From: Corella eumyota
Taxonomy: Eukaryota; Chordata; Ascidiacea; Phlebobranchia; Corellidae
Assembly: GCA_963082875.1 (NCBI GenBank)
Contig: OY720103.1
Span: 1,612,001 to 1,676,000, forward strand
Length of the DNA: 64,000 bases
Direction of reading: 5' to 3'
Under the pieces are notes generated by a model. It was given only the letters and a program-made list of their open reading frames with translations, ran no database searches and was not told the origin of the DNA. Every line of letters starts with the position of its first letter. Within the stretch, counting starts at the first letter, position 1. Made by a program: the position numbers and the translations under genes. Shown piece by piece: positions 45,001-61,534 of the stretch.

Positions 45001-47799
45001 ATACATGTGTTCCTTATATGTTATAAATTCAGGAAACCTTGGGTAATGTAATTAAAATCAATACACTTTGCCCTACACAACATTCCATCATACTTCTAAT
45101 ATTTATTTTTAAATATAAAGGTTACTAACTCCCTCCACACAGTAAAATAACGGGTTTATAACCTTTATAACCTTTCGATATATAACATTTAGAAATATAT
45201 CCACTTTCCTTTCTCCTTAGGATTAAACAAATAAACATCGAATGTGTAATAGACTTAGCCTACGTAAAATACTTATTGCCAAACGAATATATTTAGCATT
45301 TACTTCAAATTATTTAGATATTTATAGATGTAAAATTGGAATGACTAACATCAATAAATCTATAAAGTTTACTATTCTAGGCTGAACAAAAACAGTAAAT
45401 ATGTTGACTTGGAATTGCCATTTAACATGCTAATTTTAACTTTGTTTATCAAGCAATATCTGAATGAATGTCACAAATATTTGTTTAAACCTACGATTAT
45501 ATTTATGTTAAAAATTTAGTATAGCTGGAAACTTCACGATCCCACTGTTACGTATCAGCATCTTTTATTTATGTCATCCAAGGATAGAAAATTTCAAGAT
45601 ACGTTTGAAGACTTTAAAGATGCTGCCAGAAAGTTCCAACGTAAAGTAAATACAATTGTAAAGTTATGGAGTATTTTATCAAACAATGGACCAACTTTTG
45701 CCAATGGGCCAACTTAAAGCACATTTGATTTATTTTTTTAAGTTTGAATATAACACTATAGTGTTAATTTTTTTCATAAAAATCCTTCTTTTTTCCATAC
45801 CATATAACATTCACTTTTTGGTTTGTTTTGACTGTAGGAGAATGAAGTAGTGTTCGTTCATATTGATCCAAGCACAGAATCAGTTCTTAATATGATCACC
45901 TATTACCACATCGATGTCAAAAAAGATTTGCCCTGCATTCGAATGACAAAAATTGACAAGTTTCATTCCCGTTTCATACCAAGGAATAAAGATCTTAATT
46001 ACAAAACTTTTGTACAGTTCACCAACGACGTTGTGGATGGAAGAATTCAGGTATAATACAATATTATAAAATATTTAGGTATTTTATACTTTCATTTTGT
46101 AATTCAAAGTTTTAACGTGATTGAAAGTGTTTTTTTAGTCGTATTTGTGTTGAAATATGAACAAACTGTTCAGCTTAATGGCAATTAACGTACAGGATGT
46201 CAATGTCAGAAATGACAACCTTAAAAAAAAAGCTTCTTTTTTAAATTAGGCTGTAGAGTCAGTCCTCATTTGTACTATAAGACTTAATATAGAAGAGCTA
46301 TATTTTGTTAAAACCTTTTTTATACAGAGAAATATCAGAAGTGAAGAAAGGCCATCTGATTGGAACGATTATGATGTTAAGGTCTTGGTTGGATCAACCT
46401 ATCTTGATTTTATTGCTGATAAAACAAGAACGATCTTCATGATGTATTGTAAGTTCTAAGAAAATGGATTTTCTACGATAATAAGTTAAGCAAGACTTTC
46501 AACACAAACACCAAAACGCATAAAACATCTATGACTATGTTAATTAAAACAAACTGATATACAACATGTATTGAGTTTAGGAATTTAGGATATATGCAAG
46601 TATATTAATTCACACTTAAACCTCAAAAAAACAACTCAAATCTCTATATTAAGATATTGACAACCAAAAAGAATCGGATGCCGCTTTGCCCGTGATGAAC
46701 GCAGTTGCCAAGGAAATGAGAGGAAACAGAACGGTTGTGTTTGGAAGAATGAACGTTGGCAATAACGACGGAGAAATTGACGTCCACATAAAGTACCCCT
46801 CGTTTAAAATGTTCACAAAAGAAGGATCTGTAAGTTTAATTTAAGACTTACATCTAAAAAAAACAGTTCTATGTTAACTGAAATCCAAAGACAGCTGAAC
46901 CCTAGACAAAACATTCTTGCAAAGCAAGAAATGTTATGGATAAATGTGTTAAAATAAAACTTTTAACAAAAATGACCTATTACTACATTAGTGACACCAA
47001 CCAGAATTTATATTACGATATACAGTGAATAAGATCAACCCCTTATGTTTTGTTTACTCAACAAACAGTAGTGGAAATTGTTAACTTTTTAGACCACATA
47101 ATAAAACAATTTGTTTACTTTTTTTTCTAATATAGGTATCGTATGAAGACAAAGTTTCGGTTAAGAACATACAGGACTTCATAATATCAAATGGGATTAC
47201 TGGACCAAAGGTAAAGTAGAATTTTTAACCCATTTTAATTAACTATACAGCCTAACTACCCGTGAAACTGCCATTAAAATTACTGTAAAAAGTACTATAT
47301 AAGGCTATGGGTAATCAATAAACAAATGCATTGATGACTCTTATAAAACATTCTTGCTTGAACAAAAAACATGATTTTTGCTTTTAACTTTAGAACTTGA
47401 ACAAACATGAGCATATGAATGGTGCAGAGTATGACTTTAGTTGGCACGATCAACTCCATCCAATAGATGATCCTGAAGAAGAGGAAGAAAGAAGACGGAA
47501 ATGGGCAGAAGAAGAGAAAGAATTACTTGAAAATGCTGTTACAGCACATGAAGGTAACAACTCTTAACTTTTTAAGGGGCTTAAAAAATGACTTTAGTAT
47601 ACCAAAAAAAACAGTCAAGTAAAAATAGTATGCGTTTATTTAAGGCGAAAAACCTGACGAGCATCCGGACTACAAAAATCCGCATGGATTGGATGACGTG
47701 GATCCTGAAGAAACGGATATCAATTTATTGGATCCGAAAAAACATGCGGATTTTGAAAACCACGAGTACAACTTCGAAAATCACGGGGAGGAACTTTAA
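32542..47799 (+). CDS. PDI-family protein with both CxxC sites lost (PDILT-like, ER lumen)
   Basis: Twelve exons: 32,542-32,707; 32,945-33,139; 43,364-43,494; 43,752-43,907; 44,360-44,473; 45,520-45,645; 45,838-46,050; 46,328-46,448; 46,654-46,829; 47,136-47,210; 47,394-47,553; 47,645-47,799. Phases close to give 595 residues. A signal peptide (about 1-21, ending VQA) is followed by four thioredoxin folds in PDI order: a (25-120), b (121-254), b' (255-367) and a' (about 378-491). A charged tail (492-595) ends HGEEL, a weak KDEL-like ER-retention end (human PDILT ends KEEL). Family hallmarks are SDWNDYDVKVLVGSTY opening a' and the TPT cis-proline loop (Pro106). In place of the catalytic CGHC are NKES (59-62) and NQKE (411-414), so it cannot act as a thiol oxidoreductase. 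A chaperone or Ca-binding role, as in PDILT or calsequestrin, is the likeliest. Intron 2 is 10.2 kb and holds two other genes. AATAAA at 48,045 would end the transcript beyond the opposing small gene. Confidence 0.92.
33233..33264. repeat. (TA)n microsatellite
   Basis: About 16 uninterrupted TA dinucleotides inside intron 2 of the PDI-like gene, between its exon 2 and the 3' end of the first SLC43-type gene. Confidence 0.97.
33511..34977 (-). CDS. slc43a3-like: SLC43-type (SLC43A3/LAT3-4-like) membrane transporter, copy 1
   Basis: This is a single-exon gene of 488 codons, close to the usual SLC43 length (human SLC43A3 is about 490). It is a major-facilitator-type carrier with about 12 membrane segments. 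Visible hallmarks are the first segment ending GMISGWPLLSTVLKEEGYF, a large extracellular loop (about 40-85) with cysteines and an N-glycosylation sequon (NIS), GPASPIIGVITD in the second half, and PLQYFSFVLFTLFRSSIYSF with KFPSRFFGTIFGL near the C-terminus. A hydrophilic cytoplasmic loop (about 235-275) separates the two halves. SLC43A1/A2 carry large neutral amino acids and A3 carries nucleobases; the residues seen do not settle the substrate. The gene lies inside intron 2 of the PDI-like gene on the opposite strand, 0.7 kb from a close paralogue. AATAAA on the minus strand at 33,471-33,466 is a likely poly(A) signal. Having no intron suggests a retrocopy origin. Confidence 0.95.
   Translation of the reverse strand: MEIQHVLSIVFVCLEMFFYGMISGWPLLSTVLKEEGYFSYLCTGNEASSIAPIHTTVLTPTTENISHTNVGPIHPTCTKQDEMYSFLYSVIISILVFGVFFNGILFNKIGTWLSRAFGLTLYSVGCLLVATSSSDTSWFLFAGVVCLALCGSIFYISSIQYSNLFPKIRSTLVALLTGVFLSATLTFWIILQLYRSGFSFHSMFFAFSVLPIPSIFITLFLTPRMFIPMDPNKGHIYGIQAICKQAKEVEVNDEEITLNGPEIVVEKSKDQGPSLWSCIKTKFFMFTAIQVWCLHVRNIFFIGNISPWIRSITNNEDEYFNYSNVFAIFLFLCGPASPIIGVITDTVLSKLTRQNFSTEVARFKAYAISGTIVSVIAISFNIFILIPCLPLQYFSFVLFTLFRSSIYSFCGICLAGKFPSRFFGTIFGLISLVNGALSYVSEPLLRLTNNSFGGDFTAVNLMLLGVCLISFVSPIYFFHEYRKKSRLY
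34978..35700. other. Intergenic spacer between the two SLC43-type genes
   Basis: No gene is seen. It holds the presumed promoter of copy 1 and the 3' flank of copy 2. A minus-strand AATAAA at 35,494-35,489 is the best poly(A) candidate for copy 2, giving a 3'UTR of ~200 nt. The spacer is not obviously repeated elsewhere in the window. Confidence 0.6.
35701..37158 (-). CDS. slc43a3-like: SLC43-type (SLC43A3/LAT3-4-like) membrane transporter, copy 2
   Basis: Single exon, 485 codons, full length for the family. It starts MRIQHVLSVVAACFESIFGG, colinear with copy 1 (MEIQHVLSIVFVCLEMFFYG), and is more than half identical throughout by eye. Shared blocks include GWPLL near the N-terminus, SSIQY, LFLTPRM.IP, GPASPIIGV and PLQYFSYVLFTLFRSSIYSF. 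The extracellular loop after the first membrane segment is rich in sequons (NGT, NTT, NTT, NQT), unlike copy 1, which keeps one. The last residues are charged (EYRKKSKSQN), as expected of a cytoplasmic tail. Conserved membrane segments with diverged loops point to two working genes rather than a gene and a relic. Like copy 1 it is nested, antisense and intronless, so the tandem duplication probably followed the loss of introns. Confidence 0.95.
   Translation of the reverse strand: MRIQHVLSVVAACFESIFGGMVIGWPLLTFVLEDEGYYSYLCENGTVYNTTTEEMILNTTGNQTTPESPTCANQDEIFSLIYSVIIGAILGGSFFNGLMFNKLGTWISRAIGIVLYTTGCLVVATSTSEQSWIIFLGAVILAAGGSYYYISSIQYASLFPKIKSTLVSVFTGVFLSSATTFWIVLQAHRSGISFHKIFYAFSFVGIPSVFITLFLTPRMHIPIQPPKDYKYGIQTLCSQSTEGRVEAEEEGLTPNDKDVATVTPEAKIPSLFSCIRTKFFFFTCVQIWALHMRNIFFMGTIAPWIKSITQTDEELNRYTDAFAIFLFLSGPASPIIGVTTDALISRFRNTEVSDKAARLKAYAISGFIVSTIGLIFSVCVTIPNLPLQYFSYVLFTLFRSSIYSFTCICLAGRFPSRHFGTLFGIIGLMNAALTFLSEPMLKWTNNSFGGNFLVVNIILLAFSCLSFSHPIYLLIEYRKKSKSQN
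37289..41246. repeat. ~706-bp tandem repeat array inside intron 2 of the PDI-like gene
   Basis: Three near-complete units begin with CTAGATTTATTTGATAAATA at about 37,289, 37,994 and 38,702, each ~705-710 bp. A truncated unit starts at 39,409 and is broken near 39,496. Two shorter units resume at about 40,376 and 40,760. Landmarks in order are GACAGCGAAAAGGACG (37,622; 38,327; 39,037; 40,383; 40,876), GGCGACCAGAACGC, then GGAGGTTTGCGATTCGTTGG (37,882; 38,590; 39,297; 40,645; 41,132). A further fragment lies at about 41,830-41,965. Units are roughly 95% alike. Short open frames inside (for example around 38,205-38,429) are not kept between units, so it is judged non-coding. No terminal inverted repeats or transposase were recognised. 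Confidence 0.93.
39496..40375. other. Non-repeat segment interrupting the 706-bp array, with a 47-codon ORF
   Basis: About 880 bp with no similarity to the array unit separates unit 4 from unit 5. It contains one open frame, 39,534-39,677 on the plus strand (47 codons, starting MEHEPRDRVFNDAHRN and ending KQRLNKA). It is more GC-balanced and basic than its surroundings. The peptide is not recognised and has no visible promoter or splice context, so it may be chance. The rest is AT-rich and featureless. Confidence 0.4.
41248..42121. repeat. (AAT)n runs with palindromic 59-62 bp minisatellites
   Basis: Five copies of a perfect inverted repeat, arms TTCGAAATCT and AGATTTCGAA around a single A, start at 41,293, 41,352 and 41,411 (59-bp period) and at 42,032 and 42,094 (62-bp period). 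Each lies in a unit containing AATAATAATAAATA and ATGACAATAACAATATG. Both clusters follow AAGAATAAAAACAA and an (AAT)n run (about 41,248 and 41,977). That is, they sit at the right-hand end of a 706-bp unit or fragment, so they probably arose from it: the unit's left end also has ATGGTTCGAAAT. Between the clusters are a 117-bp direct duplication (around 41,680 and 41,799) and another fragment of the 706-bp unit. Confidence 0.85.
42122..43363. other. Remainder of intron 2 of the PDI-like gene
   Basis: Unique AT-rich sequence between the repeat arrays and exon 3. I see no open frame with coding character and no RNA gene. The exon 3 acceptor is TTTTCCAACAG at 43,353-43,363. Confidence 0.6.
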
Positions 47800-48008
47800 C
47801 TAGTTTTCGCTTTTTTAGCGTCCGGTTGTTGTCCAGTTTTTTGGGTAGCATCCGTAATAATGTCTGTTAATGTTTTACCTGTAATTTCCTTTAGTTTTAA
47901 TACGGCATCTTTTGTGTTTTTTAAACTTTTGCCTTCAATTTCAAACGAAAATTCTTTAACTTTGCCATCAGGAGTAGTAAGTATTCCATGTACCATATTC
48001 TCTTCCAT
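47796..48008 (-). CDS. Small single-exon ORF, 70 codons, possibly a GON7-like KEOPS subunit
   Basis: The product is small and soluble: an N-terminal VHGILTTPDGKVKEFSFEIE strand-like region, a helical middle (residues ~30-58) and a lysine-rich end DAKKAKTS. The layout (short beta hairpin, helix, basic AKRPKT-like end) recalls GON7, the small disordered subunit of the KEOPS complex that makes the universal t6A tRNA modification. Similarity by eye is weak and the family is poorly conserved, so this is a suggestion only. Its TAA (47,798-47,796) overlaps by two bases the TAA of the PDI-like gene read the other way (47,797-47,799). A minus-strand AATAAA lies at 47,640-47,635, inside intron 11 of that gene, so the two mRNAs probably overlap at their 3' ends. 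No membrane segment or signal peptide. Confidence 0.5.
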   Translation of the reverse strand: MEENMVHGILTTPDGKVKEFSFEIEGKSLKNTKDAVLKLKEITGKTLTDIITDATQKTGQQPDAKKAKTS

Positions 48009-49440
48009 GTTAGTAGATATATTTCAACAACAGTTGTGCTTTCAAATAAAGTAGTGGTCTATTGCAATTACTTGTTTAAAAAAGTCTGAAAATAAGAAAA
48101 CAGAAGTTTTATATAATGTAGTTTACTTTACTAAAAACTATTAACAAAATGTCTCACTGTTCTTGACATCACCTTGCACGAATATCTAGCAAGGTGATGT
48201 TGATTACAACGTAATAATCTAGCACATTCTTACATCACCTTATACGCATATGAAAGCATAAAAGTTAGTAACAGTGCATCACAGTCAAAAAAGTTTTAAC
48301 CTATCAAATAGCAAGTGTCAATAATGCTATTTGTGGTGACTACTCAATTTCGGAATTGAAGCGATTTTATTATTGTACATATCGCATAAAACAAAGACAA
48401 ATAAAGGTTTGCACACATTATTGGTTTATACAAAATACCAATTAACAAGAATGGGATAAAAGATTCACAATTGCAAAATAGATCTAATTAACAATTTTTA
48501 CACCACTTTCTTACTAATGTGCATTCTATTGTTCAATAATAATTTGTTTACAAAAAGGCCTCCGACCCATTAGTATATAGAACAATATTATTAAATTTAT
48601 ACAAACAATTAAATATGTAAATTTGTAAAATTAGTTAATAAAAATGTTGATATTCTGTAGTAGAAGCAATCATAGATTAAAAAGAAGTAAAGTTGTCAAG
48701 TTATAAAATCCACCAACTAGATAACCACAAAGAAATGTAAAATAAAATATATTCCTATTAGACAGCATACATGGATTGAAAAAGACACATTTAATCCAAA
48801 ATAATATTCTTTTCACAGCTAAACAATCAAGAATTTTTAAATATTTCAATAAACTGCTATAATATCAAGCTTAGCTGTAAAATAAAAATGGCCAACTAAA
48901 ACAGGGAACAAAAACATTTAGTTTAAATTACAAGATTCATATTTTGTATAAATTGTACTACTTTACAGAACCGCTTGGAAATATAAATATGCTAGTGCAT
49001 CTTACACAAAAAGAATTATGCTACTACAATTTTAAACGACAAAACAAGAATCTAAAACTTATAACAAAATTTGTTTAAAATTTTTACATAACATGTCTTT
49101 AAATATCCTTTACAATATTCAAAAATATAATGTATTATGCTTTTCAACAAACTCTTTCTATCAAAAATAATAACTTTAATCCCTTTAAAAATCAGTGTTT
49201 TGAAATATTAACACCCCTTGTTATACATCGAAAAGTTTTACATAATTCGACAAATAAAATAATTAAATATTAAGAATAAAATAAACAGTCACACATTCTA
49301 TCTGTGTACACCGTTTTAAACCTGCAAACGGACAGTCGGCCATAATGTCTGTAAGTGTCCGACCGACTGACTGCCCTCCATCTTGCATATAATTAATCCG
49401 TTGGTCTGTTATCCTGGGTACTACGTTAGGGTAACCCCCC
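48009..49440. other. Presumed 3'UTR of the ITCH/WWP-type gene and promoter of the small ORF
   Basis: AT-rich sequence with no coding signal. A minus-strand AATAAA at 48,371-48,366 is a candidate poly(A) signal for the ligase gene, giving a 3'UTR of about 1.07 kb. The stretch nearest its stop codon (49,310-49,440) is less AT-rich. A plus-strand AATAAA at 48,045-48,050 suits the PDI-like transcript. Confidence 0.5.
48166..48200. other. Perfect 12-bp inverted repeat (stem-loop)
   Basis: ACATCACCTTGC (48,166-48,177) and GCAAGGTGATGT (48,189-48,200) are exact reverse complements around an 11-nt loop; two G-T pairs and a T-A extend the stem. A third, unpaired ACATCACCTT follows at 48,232. It lies ~160 bp upstream of the small ORF and beyond the predicted end of the ligase 3'UTR. 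Function unknown. Confidence 0.6.
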
Positions 49441-58953
<9,513 letters not shown>

Positions 58954-59695
58954 TTTAATCCTTTCAACAAAATATTAATCCAAAATCCAATGTTAGAACA
59001 TCATTATCAATTTTAATAAAAAGTTTTATTAAATCACGATAACAGCTGTAACTTTGATAAAAAAAAACTAGAGTTTAAAGTTATTTAAATGTCGGTGCAG
59101 GCATTAAACTAAACCAAGAAGAGTCACTAATTTAAAAAGTTAAAAATGGTAATTTTTTTTGTTTTTGAAATCAAAAATAAAGTAACAGAATAATAAAAAG
59201 TTATGTTATTAAAACAATTAATAAATTTACAACTGTCAGGCTGTTTACAATTTGACACAAACAGACAGACGAACAATTTTGGTTTCAAATTACTAGATCT
59301 GCTTTTCTTTGATTACTTCGCTAAAATTTAAATTTTAAACTATCCTCAACGCTATTAAGCAATACCATATGCTAAAAACAAACTAAAATTTTACTTTTAA
59401 ATCCTAAATTGTATCAATAATTGTTGTTTTATTATCAATTTTAATTGAAAAAAACTAAAGGTAAAGTAAACAGTCAGCTGACTGATTGTCAAATTATCAC
59501 GTGACTGACATCTAGATTTTTTTTCGCTTGAATAAATTGCTCGTGACGTCATTGTCTATGTTTAAAAATAACATGTTTTCTTTTCTAAAATTACATGTCA
59601 TTTGCATACTTTTATTTTAAAAATAATACTTTAAATTATATTGTTATAATAACTATTAAGTTTTTTTAGTTTTGCCAAAAGAAATAACCATATTT
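58954..59695 (-). promoter_or_regulatory. Upstream region of the ITCH/WWP-type gene with CRE, E-box and palindrome
   Basis: The spacer between the speriolin-like stop and the ligase start. CAGTCAGCTGACTG (59,471-59,484) is a perfect 14-bp palindrome centred on CAGCTG. ATCACGTGAC with a CACGTG E-box lies at about 59,498-59,507, and TGACGTCA, a consensus CRE, at 59,544-59,551. All three lie ~520-600 bp upstream of the ligase start codon. A minus-strand AATAAA at 59,616-59,611 is the likely poly(A) signal of the speriolin-like gene, so the two genes are packed end to start. Motifs are seen; promoter function is inferred. Confidence 0.5.
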
Positions 59696-60836
59696 TTACC
59701 ACATAAATATAGGTTTATTATCTAATTCAGACAAATAAACCAACCCATTTAAAAGAACCATAGTATCATAAGTATAATCTGATTCGTTCTCTATAGTTTT
59801 CAATATAATAGAACGTAGAAATTCTTTGTCTTTGTACATTCCGTAATTAGTTTTCTCTGGTATTTTAAGAACTCCAAATTTATTGACAATCATTTCCGAA
59901 AATATTGGATGATAAGCTTCGTTGTAGCCACAATTTTTCTTTAAAATTTGCATTACATATTTTTTTTTTTTAGTCAACGTAGCTTGCTTGATCGCATCAA
60001 GTGTACCTTTTGAGTAATCAGAGCAATATTCGTCAATTTTTTCCTGAATATTACGAACTGTAAACCCGTACAATCTCTTGCGATGGGAGAAGACTTTTTT
60101 TAGTATTCGACGATCCAACTGAAATGCAATTTCGCCAATAAGCCTCTTGCACACTTCTCTGGTGATTATTGGCTTGTTGTAACTAAAAAAAGGTTTTAAT
60201 ATATAACACGCAAAACAACTGGTATTTAGTTAGCACTATCAAATAGAAAACTATAGTGCCTTACCCAATAGATTTAAATGAGGTACTGTCTTCAACAATT
60301 TGTGGACGCATCTCTATACTTTCAAAGTGTCCAGTTTTCTTTAAACTTTGAGATGTAATTAAGCTTTGAAGAAGTTCGTCATTGTCATCTTTAGAATCAT
60401 CAGCTGGTGCTTTAATGGCATAGTTAGATAAATCAACGCTGTACTCTTTTAATTGAACTTTACTGTCTGCCGTTCCGTTAAATTTAGGAACTGCTGACCT
60501 TGCATCAGTGCGATGAAATGGCAGAGGTCTGAAGCTAGTTTCTGTGAAGTAACCATAAAATAAAGTTAATTTATGAGCACATATTGTTAACTTATACCAA
60601 AAAATTCACTAAGTACCGCTTAAATCAACTTCAAGGTCGCTGTTAGAAGTCTTTGACGATGGCTTGGTTAGCAATGTACTCCTAGCCTTCTGATTAGGAA
60701 TTTTGGTTAACGACACTGCAGTTTGGCGAACTGAAGCAAAAGATATGCGACTTATTTCCTTAGTGAGACTTTTGTTTTCGTCAGTCAACCTTTCCACTTC
60801 TTGATCTGGCGTTAATTCATAAAAATTATCTTCCAT
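59696..60836 (-). CDS. spatc1l-like: Speriolin-like protein (SPATC1/SPATC1L family)
   Basis: Three exons (60,836-60,617; 60,541-60,265; 60,182-59,696) with closed phases give 327 residues, close to human SPATC1L (about 340). The N-terminus has a short coiled coil (about 10-32, EVERLTDENKSLTKEI), like the leucine-zipper start of speriolin. Residues 75-165 are polar and probably disordered. The C-terminal speriolin domain (about 166-327) is clear. It has LIGEIAFQLDRRIL, RLYGFTVRNIQEKI, YHPIFSEMIVNKFGVLK and the terminal LLNGLVYLSELDNKPIFMW, each matching the family block by block. Speriolins bind CDC20 and sit at the sperm centriole/neck in mammals; the role in this organism is inferred. An insertion of lysines (TKKKK, about residue 230) lies in the variable loop. 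The gene is divergent from HAPSTR1, with start codons ~700 bp apart. Confidence 0.93.
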
Positions 60837-61534
60837 TATTACTTTTTAACGTTTTTATTAGATATTCCTTTTTGAATATATATATTTTTTAATCAAATTT
60901 TTTTGAGGGGTTTCGTTGCTATGGTTTCAAATTAAAAGTATGACAAAATGATTTATAAAAATAGGCAATTTTTACCTAACAAAAATTTAACTTTTTATTA
61001 TACCTAACAAAAATTAAACTTTTTATTACTTTTTAACTAAACTATGACGTGAAAGGATTCATTTTTTCTCTTTATTTCGCAATGATCGCATCATTGGTTT
61101 TGATCAGCTGGTAAATCGCGCATGCGCAAACTTAGCTAACTGATAGTTAACTTTCTATTGCAATTTTGCATTCGTTAGGTAAATAAAAGATTTCTCCCCG
61201 CGTTGGTAAGCTTAAAACCACCCTATATAGATCCTTTATGCTTTAACGTTACAGTGAACAGTTATCTTAGCTGCAACAACTGAATAGTGTAAGTTTCGAC
61301 CTCGTCGGAATGTTATAGCAAGTAGAAATGTAAGGTTATTTTAACTTTTTATTCACAAACAAAATAATTCGTAAATTCCTTATGTATTTAAGGTATATAA
61401 CAAGCCAATTTACTCATTTAGAACATAGTGGCTTAGAAATCTGTGGTTTAGGGTTTGGTGGCTTTAACTGTGAAGTAAATTTTGTTGGCCTAGCCCTTGA
61501 CAAACGGACAGAACCCAGGGCATCGTCTAATATA
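60837..61534. promoter_or_regulatory. Putative bidirectional promoter between the speriolin-like gene and HAPSTR1
   Basis: GCGCATGCGC at 61,118-61,127 is an exact match to the NRF1 palindrome, in otherwise CpG-poor DNA. Just upstream, CAATGA and TCATTG flank TCGCA (61,080-61,096), a 6-bp inverted repeat. A CTATATAG TATA-like box at about 61,223-61,230 would set a start near 61,255 for HAPSTR1. A GTAAGT-like donor near 61,289 and an acceptor-like TATTTAAG near 61,391 suggest a 5'UTR intron or a spliced-leader acceptor. NRF1 sites commonly drive divergent housekeeping pairs; that they do so here is inference. Confidence 0.5.

Noticed and set aside
32542-47799. Calsequestrin as the identity of the large gene.
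   Set aside because: Calsequestrin has three thioredoxin folds and a poly-Asp/Glu end; this protein has four folds in PDI order, with SDWNDYDVKVLVG at the start of a' and an HGEEL end.
61382-61534. Upstream ATG at 61,382 as the start of HAPSTR1.
   Set aside because: The 51 extra residues have no counterpart in the family, while the ATG at 61,535 aligns with the human N-terminus.
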